NCBI RefSeq assembly: GCF_003434305.1
Contig: NZ_QKKX01000088.1
Location: 1-50,911 of the forward strand
Direction of reading: 5' to 3'
Source of the DNA: Micromonospora sp. MW-13
GTDB lineage: Bacteria; Actinomycetota; Actinomycetes; Mycobacteriales; Micromonosporaceae
Length of the DNA stretch: 50,911 nucleotides
Shown: piece after piece, positions 34,165-42,264 of the stretch
Position numbering within the stretch: position 1 is the first letter of the stretch
Layout of the letters: each line of letters starts with the position of its first letter
The notes under the pieces: model-generated
What the model was told of the DNA's origin: nothing
Seen by the model: only the letters and a program-made list of their open reading frames with translations
Database searches by the model: none
Program-made: the position numbers and the translations under genes

Positions 34165-34872
34165 ATGAGTACGCACATCGGCGCGAAGCCGGGAGAGATC
34201 GCCGAGCGGGTCCTGATGCCGGGCGACCCGCTACGGGCCAAGTGGATCGCGGAGACCTACCTCGAGGGCGCAACGTGCTACTCGACGGTCCGGGGCATGC
34301 TGGGCTTCACCGGCCGCTGGAACGGCGTCGAGGTCTCCGTCCAGGGCTCCGGCATGGGCATGCCGTCGGCCTCGATCTACGCCCACGAACTGGTCAACGA
34401 GTACGGCGTGAAGTCCCTGATCCGGGTCGGCTCCTGCGGGGCGCTCGCCGAGGATCTCCAACTGCGGGACGTGGTGGCGGCGATCGGATCCTCCACCGAC
34501 TCGAACATGAACCGGATGCGCTTCGACGGGCTGATCGACTACGCCCCGGTCGCCGACTTCGGGCTGCTGCGTACCTCGGTGGAGGTGGCCGAGCGGCGCG
34601 GCGTCACCATGCGGGTGGGCCCGGTCCTGGCGGCGGACGCCTTCTACACCGACCGCCCCGACCTGTACGACACGCTCGCCGACTACGGCGTGCTGGCCGT
34701 GGAGATGGAGTCCGCGGCGCTCTACACGATCGCCGCCCGGTTCAAGGCCCGGGCGCTGACCCTCCTCACGGTCAGCGACCACATCAAGACCGGCGAGAAG
34801 ACCACCTCGGAGGAGCGCGAGCAGACCTTCTCCCAGATGGTCGAGATCGGCCTGGACACCATCATCGCCTGA
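34165..34872 (+). CDS. deoD: Purine-nucleoside phosphorylase, DeoD type
   Basis: 235 residues, ATG 34165. Phosphorolysis of purine (deoxy)nucleosides in salvage. Hexameric DeoD type: HIGAKPGEIAERVLMPGDPLRAKWI (phosphate site), GSGMGMPSASIYAHEL, IRVGSCGAL, ribose-binding VEMESAALY and the catalytic Asp in SDHIKTGEKTTSEER. Standard length. Confidence 0.95.
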   Translation: MSTHIGAKPGEIAERVLMPGDPLRAKWIAETYLEGATCYSTVRGMLGFTGRWNGVEVSVQGSGMGMPSASIYAHELVNEYGVKSLIRVGSCGALAEDLQLRDVVAAIGSSTDSNMNRMRFDGLIDYAPVADFGLLRTSVEVAERRGVTMRVGPVLAADAFYTDRPDLYDTLADYGVLAVEMESAALYTIAARFKARALTLLTVSDHIKTGEKTTSEEREQTFSQMVEIGLDTIIA

Positions 34873-34888
34873 CCACTCCGCCCCTGCG

Positions 34889-34962
34889 GGATCGCGCTCG
34901 ATCCAGGAAACAATGGCGTCCGGCTGCCCGGACGCCACCACATCCGGGATCGAGCGCGATCC
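34889..34962. terminator. Nested inverted repeat between deoD and tadA
   Basis: An outer perfect 16-bp repeat (GGATCGCGCTCGATCC at 34889-34904, its complement at 34947-34962) encloses an inner 9-bp hairpin (GGCGTCCGG/CCGGACGCC, 34915-34936). It lies between convergent genes and is much more elaborate than the other terminators here. Confidence 0.65.
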
Positions 34963-34997
34963 TGCCCCCGGCGCGCCCCGCCACGGCGGATCTCGCC

Positions 34998-35663
34998 TCA
35001 GCGGAAGAAGGCCCGCAGGACGGCGGAGTTCTCCGCCTCCAGCACCCCCCCGTAGACCTCGGGGCGGTGGTTGAGGCGGCGGTCGCGCAGCACGTCCCAG
35101 AGCGAGCCGGCCGCCCCGGTCTTGGGCTCCCACGCCCCGAAGACCACGGTCGGGATCCGGGCCAGCACGATCGCCCCGGCGCACATCGTGCAGGGTTCGA
35201 GGGTCACCACCAGGGTGCAGTCGTCGAGCCGCCAGCGGCCCAGGCGCTCGGCGGCCCGGCGCAGCGCCAGCACCTCCGCGTGCGCGGTCGGGTCCCCGGT
35301 CAGCTCCCGCTCGTTGCGCCCGACGGCCAGCTCGACCCCGCCCGGACCGTAGACCACGGCACCCACCGGCACGTCGTCCGCCGTCGGACCGGGGCCGGCC
35401 GGTTCCGGGCCGGTGACGGCGACCTGGAGCGCCCGGCGCATCCACAGCTCGTGCCGCTGCCGGCGGCCGGTCCCGTCCAGTTCCGCCAGTCCCTCGGCCG
35501 CGCCCGGCCCGACCCGCCCGACCGCGCCGGGGGTCGGCTGGCCCGGTCGCACGGGCCCCAGCGCCGGGTCGGTCGCATCGGCCGGCTCGGCGGCACCCGC
35601 CGCCGCCGAGCCACCACCGGTCAGCCCGGCCCCGCCGGTGGAGGGTGCCGGGTCAGACGCCAC
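34998..35663 (-). CDS. tadA: tRNA-specific adenosine deaminase
   Basis: Converts A34 to inosine in tRNA-Arg(ACG). Zinc-site motifs: PTAHAEVLAL (HAE) and TLEPCTMCAGAIVLARI (PCxxC). RHELWMRRALQVA matches the first helix of TadA. A GTG at 35663 overlaps the stop of the preceding gene and gives 221 residues, including about 70 low-complexity residues before the domain; ATG 35441 would give 147 but cuts the first helix. I favour the upstream start, with doubt. Confidence 0.88.
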   Translation of the reverse strand: MASDPAPSTGGAGLTGGGSAAAGAAEPADATDPALGPVRPGQPTPGAVGRVGPGAAEGLAELDGTGRRQRHELWMRRALQVAVTGPEPAGPGPTADDVPVGAVVYGPGGVELAVGRNERELTGDPTAHAEVLALRRAAERLGRWRLDDCTLVVTLEPCTMCAGAIVLARIPTVVFGAWEPKTGAAGSLWDVLRDRRLNHRPEVYGGVLEAENSAVLRAFFR

Positions 35664-36183
35664 GCAACTCCTCGACCTCTTCGGCGCAGCCGAGGATCTG
35701 GCACACCTCGGTGGTGACGTCGGCCGGCAGCATCCCCTCGTGCGTGCAGAGGGCCAGCAGCCGCTGCGTGGAGATGCCCAGGTCCGCCAGGAGGTCCGCG
35801 TCGCCGACCGGGTCGGCCTCCGGGTCGACGGCCGGCTGCTCGTTGTCGTCCTCGCTCCCGGCCGCGCTCGACCGGGGCTCGTCGGTCTCGTCGAAGCCGG
35901 TGACCGACGCCTTGAGGTCCCCGACCAGCAGGGCACCGAGCCGGGACTCCTCGGCGTACGCGGAGTCGGAGCCGAAGACCCGCAGGTCCTCCCCCTCGTC
36001 GAGGCGCAGGATGACCAGGTAGGCGTCGTCGGCCTCGACGAAGAGCAGCGACAGGTCGGCGTCCGGCTCGACGTCGCGCAGCCGGTCGGCGACCTCGTCG
36101 ACGTCGGTGGCGCCGCGCAGGTTCACCTCGGCGGCTGCCCAGCCGCCCTCGTCGCGCACCACCGCGGCAGCGAAGTACGACAC
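35653..36183 (-). CDS. tRNA adenosine deaminase-associated protein
   Basis: 176 residues from GTG 36183 (SYFAAAVVRDEGGW). Matches the actinobacterial protein always found before tadA: the conserved FVEADDAYLVILRLDEGEDLRVFGSD and a C-terminal LLADLGISTQRLLALCTHEGMLP segment, split by an acidic, disordered stretch (about residues 100-130). Very acidic, no signal. Overlaps tadA, so a joint role is likely; the biochemical function is not established. Confidence 0.88.
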   Translation of the reverse strand: MSYFAAAVVRDEGGWAAAEVNLRGATDVDEVADRLRDVEPDADLSLLFVEADDAYLVILRLDEGEDLRVFGSDSAYAEESRLGALLVGDLKASVTGFDETDEPRSSAAGSEDDNEQPAVDPEADPVGDADLLADLGISTQRLLALCTHEGMLPADVTTEVCQILGCAEEVEELRGV

Positions 36184-36233
36184 GGTCCCCCCAATAGCCT
36201 CGGCACAACTCGCCGACTCGTTACGCGTGCACG

Positions 36234-36265
36234 TTAACCGGTCGGGTCGGCAGGCGACCGGTCAA
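36234..36265. terminator. Inverted repeat upstream of the TadA-associated gene
   Basis: TTAACCGGTCG (36234-36244) and CGACCGGTCAA (36255-36265) pair with one mismatch. It could terminate the small upstream minus-strand gene or act as an operator. Confidence 0.4.
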
Positions 36266-36321
36266 CGCCCCGAAGGGCCGGTCAATCCGGTTGGAAAGTG
36301 CGGCGGCCGGCCGGTGCCGGC

Positions 36322-36489
36322 TCAACCCGCGACGCGACGCCGGGTGGCGATCAGCTGCCGCAACCGCTCGGTGCGTGCGCGCTGCGGCCGGTCCTGCTTG
36401 CGTACCGCTCGGGCCCCCGCCAGCTCGGCGAGGATCTGTAGGCGGCGGCGGCTCCGCTCGGGGTCGAGGCGGGAGGTGGTCCAGGCCAT
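36322..36489 (-). CDS. Small basic protein, 55 aa
   Basis: From ATG 36489 the peptide MAWTTSRLDPERSRRRLQIL continues as a strongly basic helix-forming sequence with many Arg and ends RRRVAG. The longer open frame (to 36651) is implausible. No strong ribosome site. Composition suggests nucleic-acid binding, but no family is recognised. Confidence 0.45.
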   Translation of the reverse strand: MAWTTSRLDPERSRRRLQILAELAGARAVRKQDRPQRARTERLRQLIATRRRVAG

Positions 36490-36678
36490 ACCGCCGAGGG
36501 TGCGCCGTCGGAGCGGGTACGTCAAGACGGGATTCTGTGTGCAGCCGGGCCGCGACCGACGGTGCTCGGCCGACCCGGGCGGGCCCCGCGCCGGGCACCT
36601 GCCGTCGGCGTGGTGGGCGGTGCCGAGCCGCGCGGCGGCAACTCCGGTCACCGGCCTCGCGCCGCGCCGGCTGCGGTC

Positions 36679-37068
36679 TCACCACAGGGGCCAGTCGCCG
36701 ACGGTCGCCCAGCGCACAGCGACCACCGCGGCGGCGACGCTCCAGCCGCCGGCGGTGACGATGGCGACCCCGGTGGCCACCCCCCGGTCGCCGAACCGGA
36801 CGAGCGCCAGGGCGGCCAGCCAGGCCAGCCCGCCGGCGAGGACGGTCCACCAGGCGTACCCGGGGACGTCGTGGCCGAGCAGGCCGAAGAGCACCAACCA
36901 GGCGGCGGCGAGCGCGCCGCCGGAGGCGACGCCCGCCCCGGTGACGGGGTGCGGTTCCCGCCAGGTCGGCCGCGACGGCGGCCCGGAGGGGAAGAGCCCC
37001 GAGGGGGTACGCGAACCGGGACGCCCCGGTTCCGGATCGGCGGGGAGGGTGGGCTGCCAGGTCGTCAC
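36679..37068 (-). CDS. Small membrane protein
   Basis: GTG 37068 is chosen because GGAAGGAG sits five bases upstream (an in-frame GTG at 37074 overlaps that site). 129 residues: a Pro-rich cytoplasmic N-terminus, then three hydrophobic segments (GGALAAAWLVLFGLLG, WWTVLAGGLAWLAALALV, GVAIVTAGGWSVAAAVVAV). Function unknown. Confidence 0.65.
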   Translation of the reverse strand: MTTWQPTLPADPEPGRPGSRTPSGLFPSGPPSRPTWREPHPVTGAGVASGGALAAAWLVLFGLLGHDVPGYAWWTVLAGGLAWLAALALVRFGDRGVATGVAIVTAGGWSVAAAVVAVRWATVGDWPLW

Positions 37069-37222
37069 CGTCACTCCTTCCGAGCCGGCGCTCCCGCACC
37101 GGGCGATCCTGCCTACCCGGGCGATCCGGCCAGTCGGGCGATCCGGCCAGCCGGGCGGGACTGGTGCCGGCGGCGCCCCGGACCGTACCGCCCAACCGTA
37201 ACCGTTCTGTCAGGATGGCCGG

Positions 37223-37993
37223 ATGTCCTCGCGCTTCCCGCGCCGGCGCCGCGTGCGTACGGCGTACCCGGTCCTGCTGCTGCTCGCGCCGGTGCTGGCC
37301 GCCGGCTGCTCGGCGCCGCCGCCGTCCGCCGCGCCGAGCAGCCGCGGGTGGGTCGGGCCGACCGGCCCGGCTACCGCCGACCGGCCGGCCACGCCGCCGG
37401 CACCGCCGACGCCGACGCCGGCCCGGCCGTCGGCCTCGACCGCGCCGACCCGGGCCGGCCTGCGGCACGTCTTCCCGGTACGCGCCGGCAACGTCGACTA
37501 CCACCCGACCCACTCGGCGTACCCGGGAACGGACATCTTCGCCGACTGCGGCGAGCCGGTGGTGGCGGTGACCGACGGGACGATTCTTGAGGTGAGCCGG
37601 GTGGACCGGTTCGACCGGCGGGGGCCGCGGGGGCCGAACAACGGGGGCCTGTCGGTGTCGCTGCTGGGCGACGACGGGGTGCGCTACTACGGCTCGCACC
37701 TGAGCGCGATCGCCACCGGGATCGACGCGGGTATCCGGGTGCGGGCCGGCCAGCAGCTCGGCAGGGTGGGCCGGACGGGCAACGCGAACAACGTCTGCCA
37801 CCTGCACTTCGGCATCTCGCCGCCCTGCACCGCCCGGGGCGACTGGTGGATCCGGCGGGGGGTGGTCTGGCCGGCCCGCTACCTCGACTCGTGGCGGCGG
37901 GACGGCAACCGCGAGCCGGCCGTCGAGGTGGGCGCGTGGCGGCGCGAGCACGGCTGCCCGAAGGCCCCGGCGGCCGGCGGCGGGGGCGGCTGA
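37223..37993 (+). CDS. M23-family metallopeptidase-like lipoprotein
   Basis: 256 residues; signal sequence with lipobox LAAGC, then a Pro/Thr/Ala-rich linker to about residue 80. The peptidase domain has HSAYPGTDIFADCGEPVVAV, DGTILEVSRVDRF, YYGSHLSAI, VRAGQQLGRVGRTGNA and CHLHFGIS. HxH is intact. The first zinc ligand is not in the usual H-x-x-x-D spacing but fits the H-x-x-Y-P-x-T-D variant seen in an actinobacterial subgroup. Probably a wall-anchored peptidoglycan hydrolase or a regulatory homologue. Confidence 0.85.
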   Translation: MSSRFPRRRRVRTAYPVLLLLAPVLAAGCSAPPPSAAPSSRGWVGPTGPATADRPATPPAPPTPTPARPSASTAPTRAGLRHVFPVRAGNVDYHPTHSAYPGTDIFADCGEPVVAVTDGTILEVSRVDRFDRRGPRGPNNGGLSVSLLGDDGVRYYGSHLSAIATGIDAGIRVRAGQQLGRVGRTGNANNVCHLHFGISPPCTARGDWWIRRGVVWPARYLDSWRRDGNREPAVEVGAWRREHGCPKAPAAGGGGG

Positions 37994-38074
37994 CCGCGCC
38001 GGGTGGGCAGCCCGCCGGGAGCGGGCCCAACCGCTCGGCCAATCGCGACATCACGGCTTAACCGGTCGGACACA

Positions 38075-38104
38075 TTGACGCATGTCTCGGGAAGCGGTTA
38101 ACGT
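38075..38104 (+). promoter_or_regulatory. Predicted promoter of the GH81 gene
   Basis: TTGACG (38075-38080) and TAACGT (38099-38104) are spaced by 18 nt, giving a start near 38111, about 80 bases before the ATG. Confidence 0.55.
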
Positions 38105-38114
38105 CGCCTCCTGA

Positions 38115-38126
38115 GAGAGCGCTCTC
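38115..38126 (+). promoter_or_regulatory. LacI-family-type operator palindrome
   Basis: Perfect 12-bp palindrome GAGAGCGCTCTC with a central CG, right after the predicted transcription start of the glucanase gene. It resembles CebR/LacI operators (GGGAGCGCTCCC type) that control sugar-degradation genes in actinobacteria. No LacI gene is adjacent. Confidence 0.6.
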
Positions 38127-38190
38127 ACAGGTAACGAACCTCCCGATTCCGACCAAGCGCCGCCGCCGGCCGGTCCGGCAGCCCCGCGCG

Positions 38191-41127
38191 ATGGAGGCAC
38201 CCGTGACACCTCCCGCACCACACCGCCACCGCCTCTGGGCCCTCGCCTCGACCACCGTCCTCGCCCTCGTCGCCGGCGGCCTCGCCGTCGCCGCCAACAC
38301 CGCCCCCGCCGAGGCCGCCCCGGTCGGCGCGGGCAGCTACACCATCACCCCGGTCGGCCCGTTGCCCTCCGGGTGCGGGCAGCTCTCCACCAACCCCCGG
38401 CAGTTCGTCACCGCCGACGCCCCCGCCGGGGCCGTGCCCACGAACGACTGGTGGTCGTCGCTGCTGTTCAAGCGCACCGACTGCGCCTACAGCGAGCCGC
38501 TGCACGCCCACCCGCTCTCCTACGACACGTTCACCGACGGGCTGGGCTTCTCCGCCAACTCCACCCCGGCGATCAGCGGCACCGCCACCGGCGTCGGTGA
38601 GTTCCACTACCCGTACGTGCAGGACATCCGCGTCGGGGTGGCCGGGCTGGCCGCGCCGACCGTGAAGGTGGCCGACTGGACCGACTGGACCGTCACCCCG
38701 TACTGGAGCGACGGGGCCCGGACGATGCGGGCCACCATCGGCCACGGGCTGCCGTTCGCGTACTTCCAGACCACCGGCGGCGACGCGGTGGTCAGCGCCA
38801 ACAGCGCCCCGACCGTCTGGTCGAACAGCGGCGCCACGATCGGCTTCACCGTCGCCGGCCACGACTACGTCGGGTACGCCCCGAGCGGCGCGAGCTGGAC
38901 GGTCAGCGGCGGCCGGATCTCGTCCACGCTGGCCGGCAGGGGCTACTTCTCCCTCGCCCTGCTGCCCACCACCGCGAGCAGCACCGCGCAGGAGCGCGCC
39001 GACCTGGCCGCCTCCTACGGCCGGTACGCGCACGCCCACGTCACCGGCACCCGGGTCTCGTACGCCTACGACCAGGCCAGCAGCCGGATGACCACCACGT
39101 ACGCGTTCACCACCACGGCCCGGGAGGGCACCGCCACCCAGACCGTGGTCAGCCTCTACCCGCACCAGTGGAAGGCGCTGACCGGTTCCACCCCGATCGC
39201 CCAGAGCTACCCGTCGGCCCGGGGCCGGATGAAGGTGCTCACCGGCGTCAGCCAGTTCCGCACCGCGATGACCTTCCAGGGGGTGCTGCCCGAACTGCCG
39301 GCCGTCGGCGACGGCTCCGGCGCCGACCTGACCACGCTGCGCGACCAGCTCGCCGCCGTCCGGGGCAACCCGATGGACCAGCGCGGCGGGGACACGTACT
39401 GGACCGGCAAGGGCCTCGGCCGGGCCGCCCGGATCGCCGAGGTGGCCGACCTGGTCGGCGACACCGCCACCCGGGACAGCGCGTTGAACGCCGTCCGGGC
39501 CACCCTCACCGACTGGTTCACCGCCTCGCCCGGCAAGGCCGCGAAGGTCTTCTACTACGACCAGAACTGGGGCACGCTGATCGGCTACCCGGCGTCGTAC
39601 GGGTCCGACCAGGAGCTCAACGACCACCACTTCCACTACGGCTACTTCATCGCCGCGGCGGCCACGCTGGCCAAGTTCGACCCGCAGTGGGCCACCGACG
39701 CCCGCTACGGCGGCATGGTGGACCTGCTCATCCGGGACGCCGACAACTACGACCGCAACGACACCCGGTTCCCGTACCTGCGGGACTTCGACATCTACGC
39801 CGGCCACGACTGGGCCTCCGGTCACGGCTCGTTCGGCGCCGGCAACAACCAGGAGTCCTCGTCGGAGGGGATGAACTTCGCCAACGCCCTGATCCAGTGG
39901 GGCCAGGCCACCGGCGACACCGCCGTCCGCGACGCCGGCATCTTCCTCTACACCACCCAGGCGGCGGCGATCCAGGAGTACTGGTTCGACCACTCCGACC
40001 AGAACTTCCCGCCCGGCTTCGGGCACTCCACGGTCGGCATGGTGTGGGGCGACGGCGGGGCGTACTCGACCTGGTTCAGCGCCGAGCCGGAGATGATCCA
40101 GGGCATCAACCTGCTGCCGGTCACCGGCGGCCACCTCTACCTCGGCTACGACCCGGCGTACGTCCGGACCAACTGGGCGGAGCTGGTCCGCAACAACGGC
40201 GGGCAGCCGACGGTGTGGCAGGACGTCCTCTGGCAGTTCCAGGCGCTCGGCGACGCCAACGCGGCGCTGTCGAGCCTGCGGGCGAACCCCGGCTACACGC
40301 CGGAGGAGGGGGAGAGCCGGGCGCACACCTTCCACTGGATCCGCAACCTCGCCGCGCTCGGCACCGTCGACACCACGGTCAGCGCGAACCACCCGCTGAG
40401 CGCCGTGTTCACCCGCGACGGGGCGAGGACGTACGTGGCGTCGAACATCACCGCCGGGCCGATCACCGTCCGGTTCTCCGACGGCACCACGCTCACCGTG
40501 GCGGCCGGGAAGACGGCCACCACCGGGGCGTACACCTGGAGCGGCGGCAACGCGAGCGGCGGCGTCGGCCCGGGCCCGACGCGGACGCCCACCCCGACCC
40601 CCACCAGCCCGTCGCCGACCCCGACCAGCCCGAGCCCGACCCCCACCACCCCGCCGCCGTCCGGCTCGCCCACCCGGTACCTGCTCAGCGGGGGCGGCCT
40701 CGGGGCGGCCGGCGGCGCCGCCAGCACGACGGTGGCGGCGGCCAACGGCAACCACGACGGCACCCCGACCAACGCGCGGGTGTTCACCGCGACCGGCCTC
40801 AACCTCGGGTACGCCGGTGGGCAGACCGCGTTCGACCTGTTCCTCGACGCCGGCGCCGCGGTCGGCAACGGGGTGCAGGTGCGGGTCTCCTACGACCTGA
40901 CGGGCAACGGAAGCTGGGAACGGGTGGAGACGTACCGCTACTTCGCCACCGACCCGGTCGCCGGGTACGAGCACTACACCCACGCCGCCGGACTGGCCGC
41001 CAGCAGCGGAACGCTCGGCAACCTGACCGGCGGCACCGTCCGGGTGGAGGTCTGGTCGGCGATCGGCAACAACCCCACCACCCTCGGCCTCGGCAACCAG
41101 TCGGTCGTCAGGCTGCCGTACTCCTGA
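38191..41127 (+). CDS. Secreted GH81 endo-beta-1,3-glucanase with C-terminal CBM56-like module
   Basis: 978 residues, ATG 38191. Signal peptide to about residue 42 (APAEAAP). Catalytic GH81 region about 50-700, with NDHHFHYGYF (Asp478, proposed acid) and NNQESSSEGMNF (Glu555/Glu559, proposed base region), the family hallmarks. Then a beta domain to about 790, a Pro/Thr/Ser linker (790-826) and a C-terminal domain (TRYLLSGGGLGAAGG, NGSWERVETYRYFATDPVAG, GNQSVVRLPYS). That last domain matches the beta-1,3-glucan-binding CBM56 type. Degrades laminarin, curdlan or fungal wall glucan outside the cell. Likely repressed through the palindrome at 38115. Confidence 0.93.
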   Translation: MEAPVTPPAPHRHRLWALASTTVLALVAGGLAVAANTAPAEAAPVGAGSYTITPVGPLPSGCGQLSTNPRQFVTADAPAGAVPTNDWWSSLLFKRTDCAYSEPLHAHPLSYDTFTDGLGFSANSTPAISGTATGVGEFHYPYVQDIRVGVAGLAAPTVKVADWTDWTVTPYWSDGARTMRATIGHGLPFAYFQTTGGDAVVSANSAPTVWSNSGATIGFTVAGHDYVGYAPSGASWTVSGGRISSTLAGRGYFSLALLPTTASSTAQERADLAASYGRYAHAHVTGTRVSYAYDQASSRMTTTYAFTTTAREGTATQTVVSLYPHQWKALTGSTPIAQSYPSARGRMKVLTGVSQFRTAMTFQGVLPELPAVGDGSGADLTTLRDQLAAVRGNPMDQRGGDTYWTGKGLGRAARIAEVADLVGDTATRDSALNAVRATLTDWFTASPGKAAKVFYYDQNWGTLIGYPASYGSDQELNDHHFHYGYFIAAAATLAKFDPQWATDARYGGMVDLLIRDADNYDRNDTRFPYLRDFDIYAGHDWASGHGSFGAGNNQESSSEGMNFANALIQWGQATGDTAVRDAGIFLYTTQAAAIQEYWFDHSDQNFPPGFGHSTVGMVWGDGGAYSTWFSAEPEMIQGINLLPVTGGHLYLGYDPAYVRTNWAELVRNNGGQPTVWQDVLWQFQALGDANAALSSLRANPGYTPEEGESRAHTFHWIRNLAALGTVDTTVSANHPLSAVFTRDGARTYVASNITAGPITVRFSDGTTLTVAAGKTATTGAYTWSGGNASGGVGPGPTRTPTPTPTSPSPTPTSPSPTPTTPPPSGSPTRYLLSGGGLGAAGGAASTTVAAANGNHDGTPTNARVFTATGLNLGYAGGQTAFDLFLDAGAAVGNGVQVRVSYDLTGNGSWERVETYRYFATDPVAGYEHYTHAAGLAASSGTLGNLTGGTVRVEVWSAIGNNPTTLGLGNQSVVRLPYS

Positions 41128-41199
41128 TCCGACGCACCACCACCCCCGCGCCGCCGGTCGCCCCCCCGACCGGCGGCGCGGGCGCGTAGGTTGCAGGGC

Positions 41200-42264
41200 A
41201 TGACCGCCCGGGACCCCGTCGCCGACCTTCGCCGGATCGCCTTCCTGCTGGAGCGGGCCAACGAGGCGACGTACCGGGTCCGGGCGTTCCGGTCGGCGGC
41301 GAAGGCCCTGGCCGCACTGCCGGCGCACGAGGTCACCGAGCGGGCCCGCGCCGGCAGCCTCACCGACCTGGCCGGGGTCGGCGACGTCACCGCGCGCTGC
41401 GTCGCCGAGTCGCTGACCGGCGAGGAACCGGTCTACCTGCGCCGGCTGGTCGCCACCGAGGGCACGGACCTGGACGCCGCGGCCACCGCGCTGCGTACGG
41501 CGCTGCGCGGCGACTGCCACACCCACTCCGACTGGTCCGACGGCGGTTCGCCGATCGAGGAGATGGCGCTCGCGGCGGTCGAGCTGGGCCACGAGTACGT
41601 CGTGCTGACCGACCACTCTCCCCGGCTGAAGGTGGCCCGGGGGCTGACCGCGGACCGGCTACGCAAGCAGCTCGACCACGTGGCGGCGGTCAACGCGGCG
41701 CTGCCCGAGGGGTTCCGCATCCTCACCGGGATCGAGGTGGACATCCTCGCCGACGGCTCGCTGGACCAGGACGAGGAGCTGCTGGCCCGCCTCGACGTCG
41801 TGGTCGGCTCGGTGCACAGCGCGCTGGGCGACGAGCGGGGCAGGATGACCCGGCGGATGCTGGCCGCGATCGCCAACCCGCACCTGGACATCCTGGGCCA
41901 CTGCACCGGCCGGATGGTCTCCTCCCGGCCGGCCGGGGTGAAGGGGCCGGGCGACCGGGCGCACCGGCCGCGTACCCGGGCCGAGAGCGACTTCGACGCG
42001 GACGCCGTCTTCGCCGCCTGCGCCGAGCACGACGTCGCCGTCGAGATCAACTCCCGCCCCGAGCGGCAGGACCCGCCGAAGCGGCTGATCCGCCGGGCCC
42101 TGGAGGCCGGCTGCCGGTTCGCCATCAACACCGACGCCCACGCCCCGGGGCAGCTCGACTGGCAGCGGTTCGGCTGCGAGCGGGCGGCGTTGTGCGGCGT
42201 CCCCGCCGACCGGGTGGTCAACACCTGGCCGGCGGACCGCCTGGTGGAGTGGGCCCGGCGCTGA
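41200..42264 (+). CDS. PHP-domain phosphoesterase (PolX-like)
   Basis: 354 residues, ATG 41200. The N-terminus (LRRIAFLLERANEATYRVRAFRSAAKAL and TDLAGVGDVTARCV) is a PolX-type helical plus helix-hairpin-helix module. It is followed by a complete PHP domain: DCHTHSDWSDG, LTDHSPRLKVARG, GIEVDIL, LGHCTG, EINSRPER and NTDAHAPGQLD, covering the metal ligands. The nucleotidyltransferase palm of PolX is absent. Probably a metal-dependent phosphoesterase acting on nucleotides or histidinol-like substrates. Ends back to back with the convergent transporter gene. Confidence 0.85.
   Translation: MTARDPVADLRRIAFLLERANEATYRVRAFRSAAKALAALPAHEVTERARAGSLTDLAGVGDVTARCVAESLTGEEPVYLRRLVATEGTDLDAAATALRTALRGDCHTHSDWSDGGSPIEEMALAAVELGHEYVVLTDHSPRLKVARGLTADRLRKQLDHVAAVNAALPEGFRILTGIEVDILADGSLDQDEELLARLDVVVGSVHSALGDERGRMTRRMLAAIANPHLDILGHCTGRMVSSRPAGVKGPGDRAHRPRTRAESDFDADAVFAACAEHDVAVEINSRPERQDPPKRLIRRALEAGCRFAINTDAHAPGQLDWQRFGCERAALCGVPADRVVNTWPADRLVEWARR

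Noticed and set aside
37371..38054. Minus-strand frame over the M23 gene
   Set aside because: Pro/Arg/Ser-rich shadow frame; the plus strand has a lipobox and peptidase motifs.
38125..41616. 1163-codon minus-strand frame over the GH81 gene
   Set aside because: Antisense composition with no signal, domain or start site; the GH81 reading carries all family motifs.
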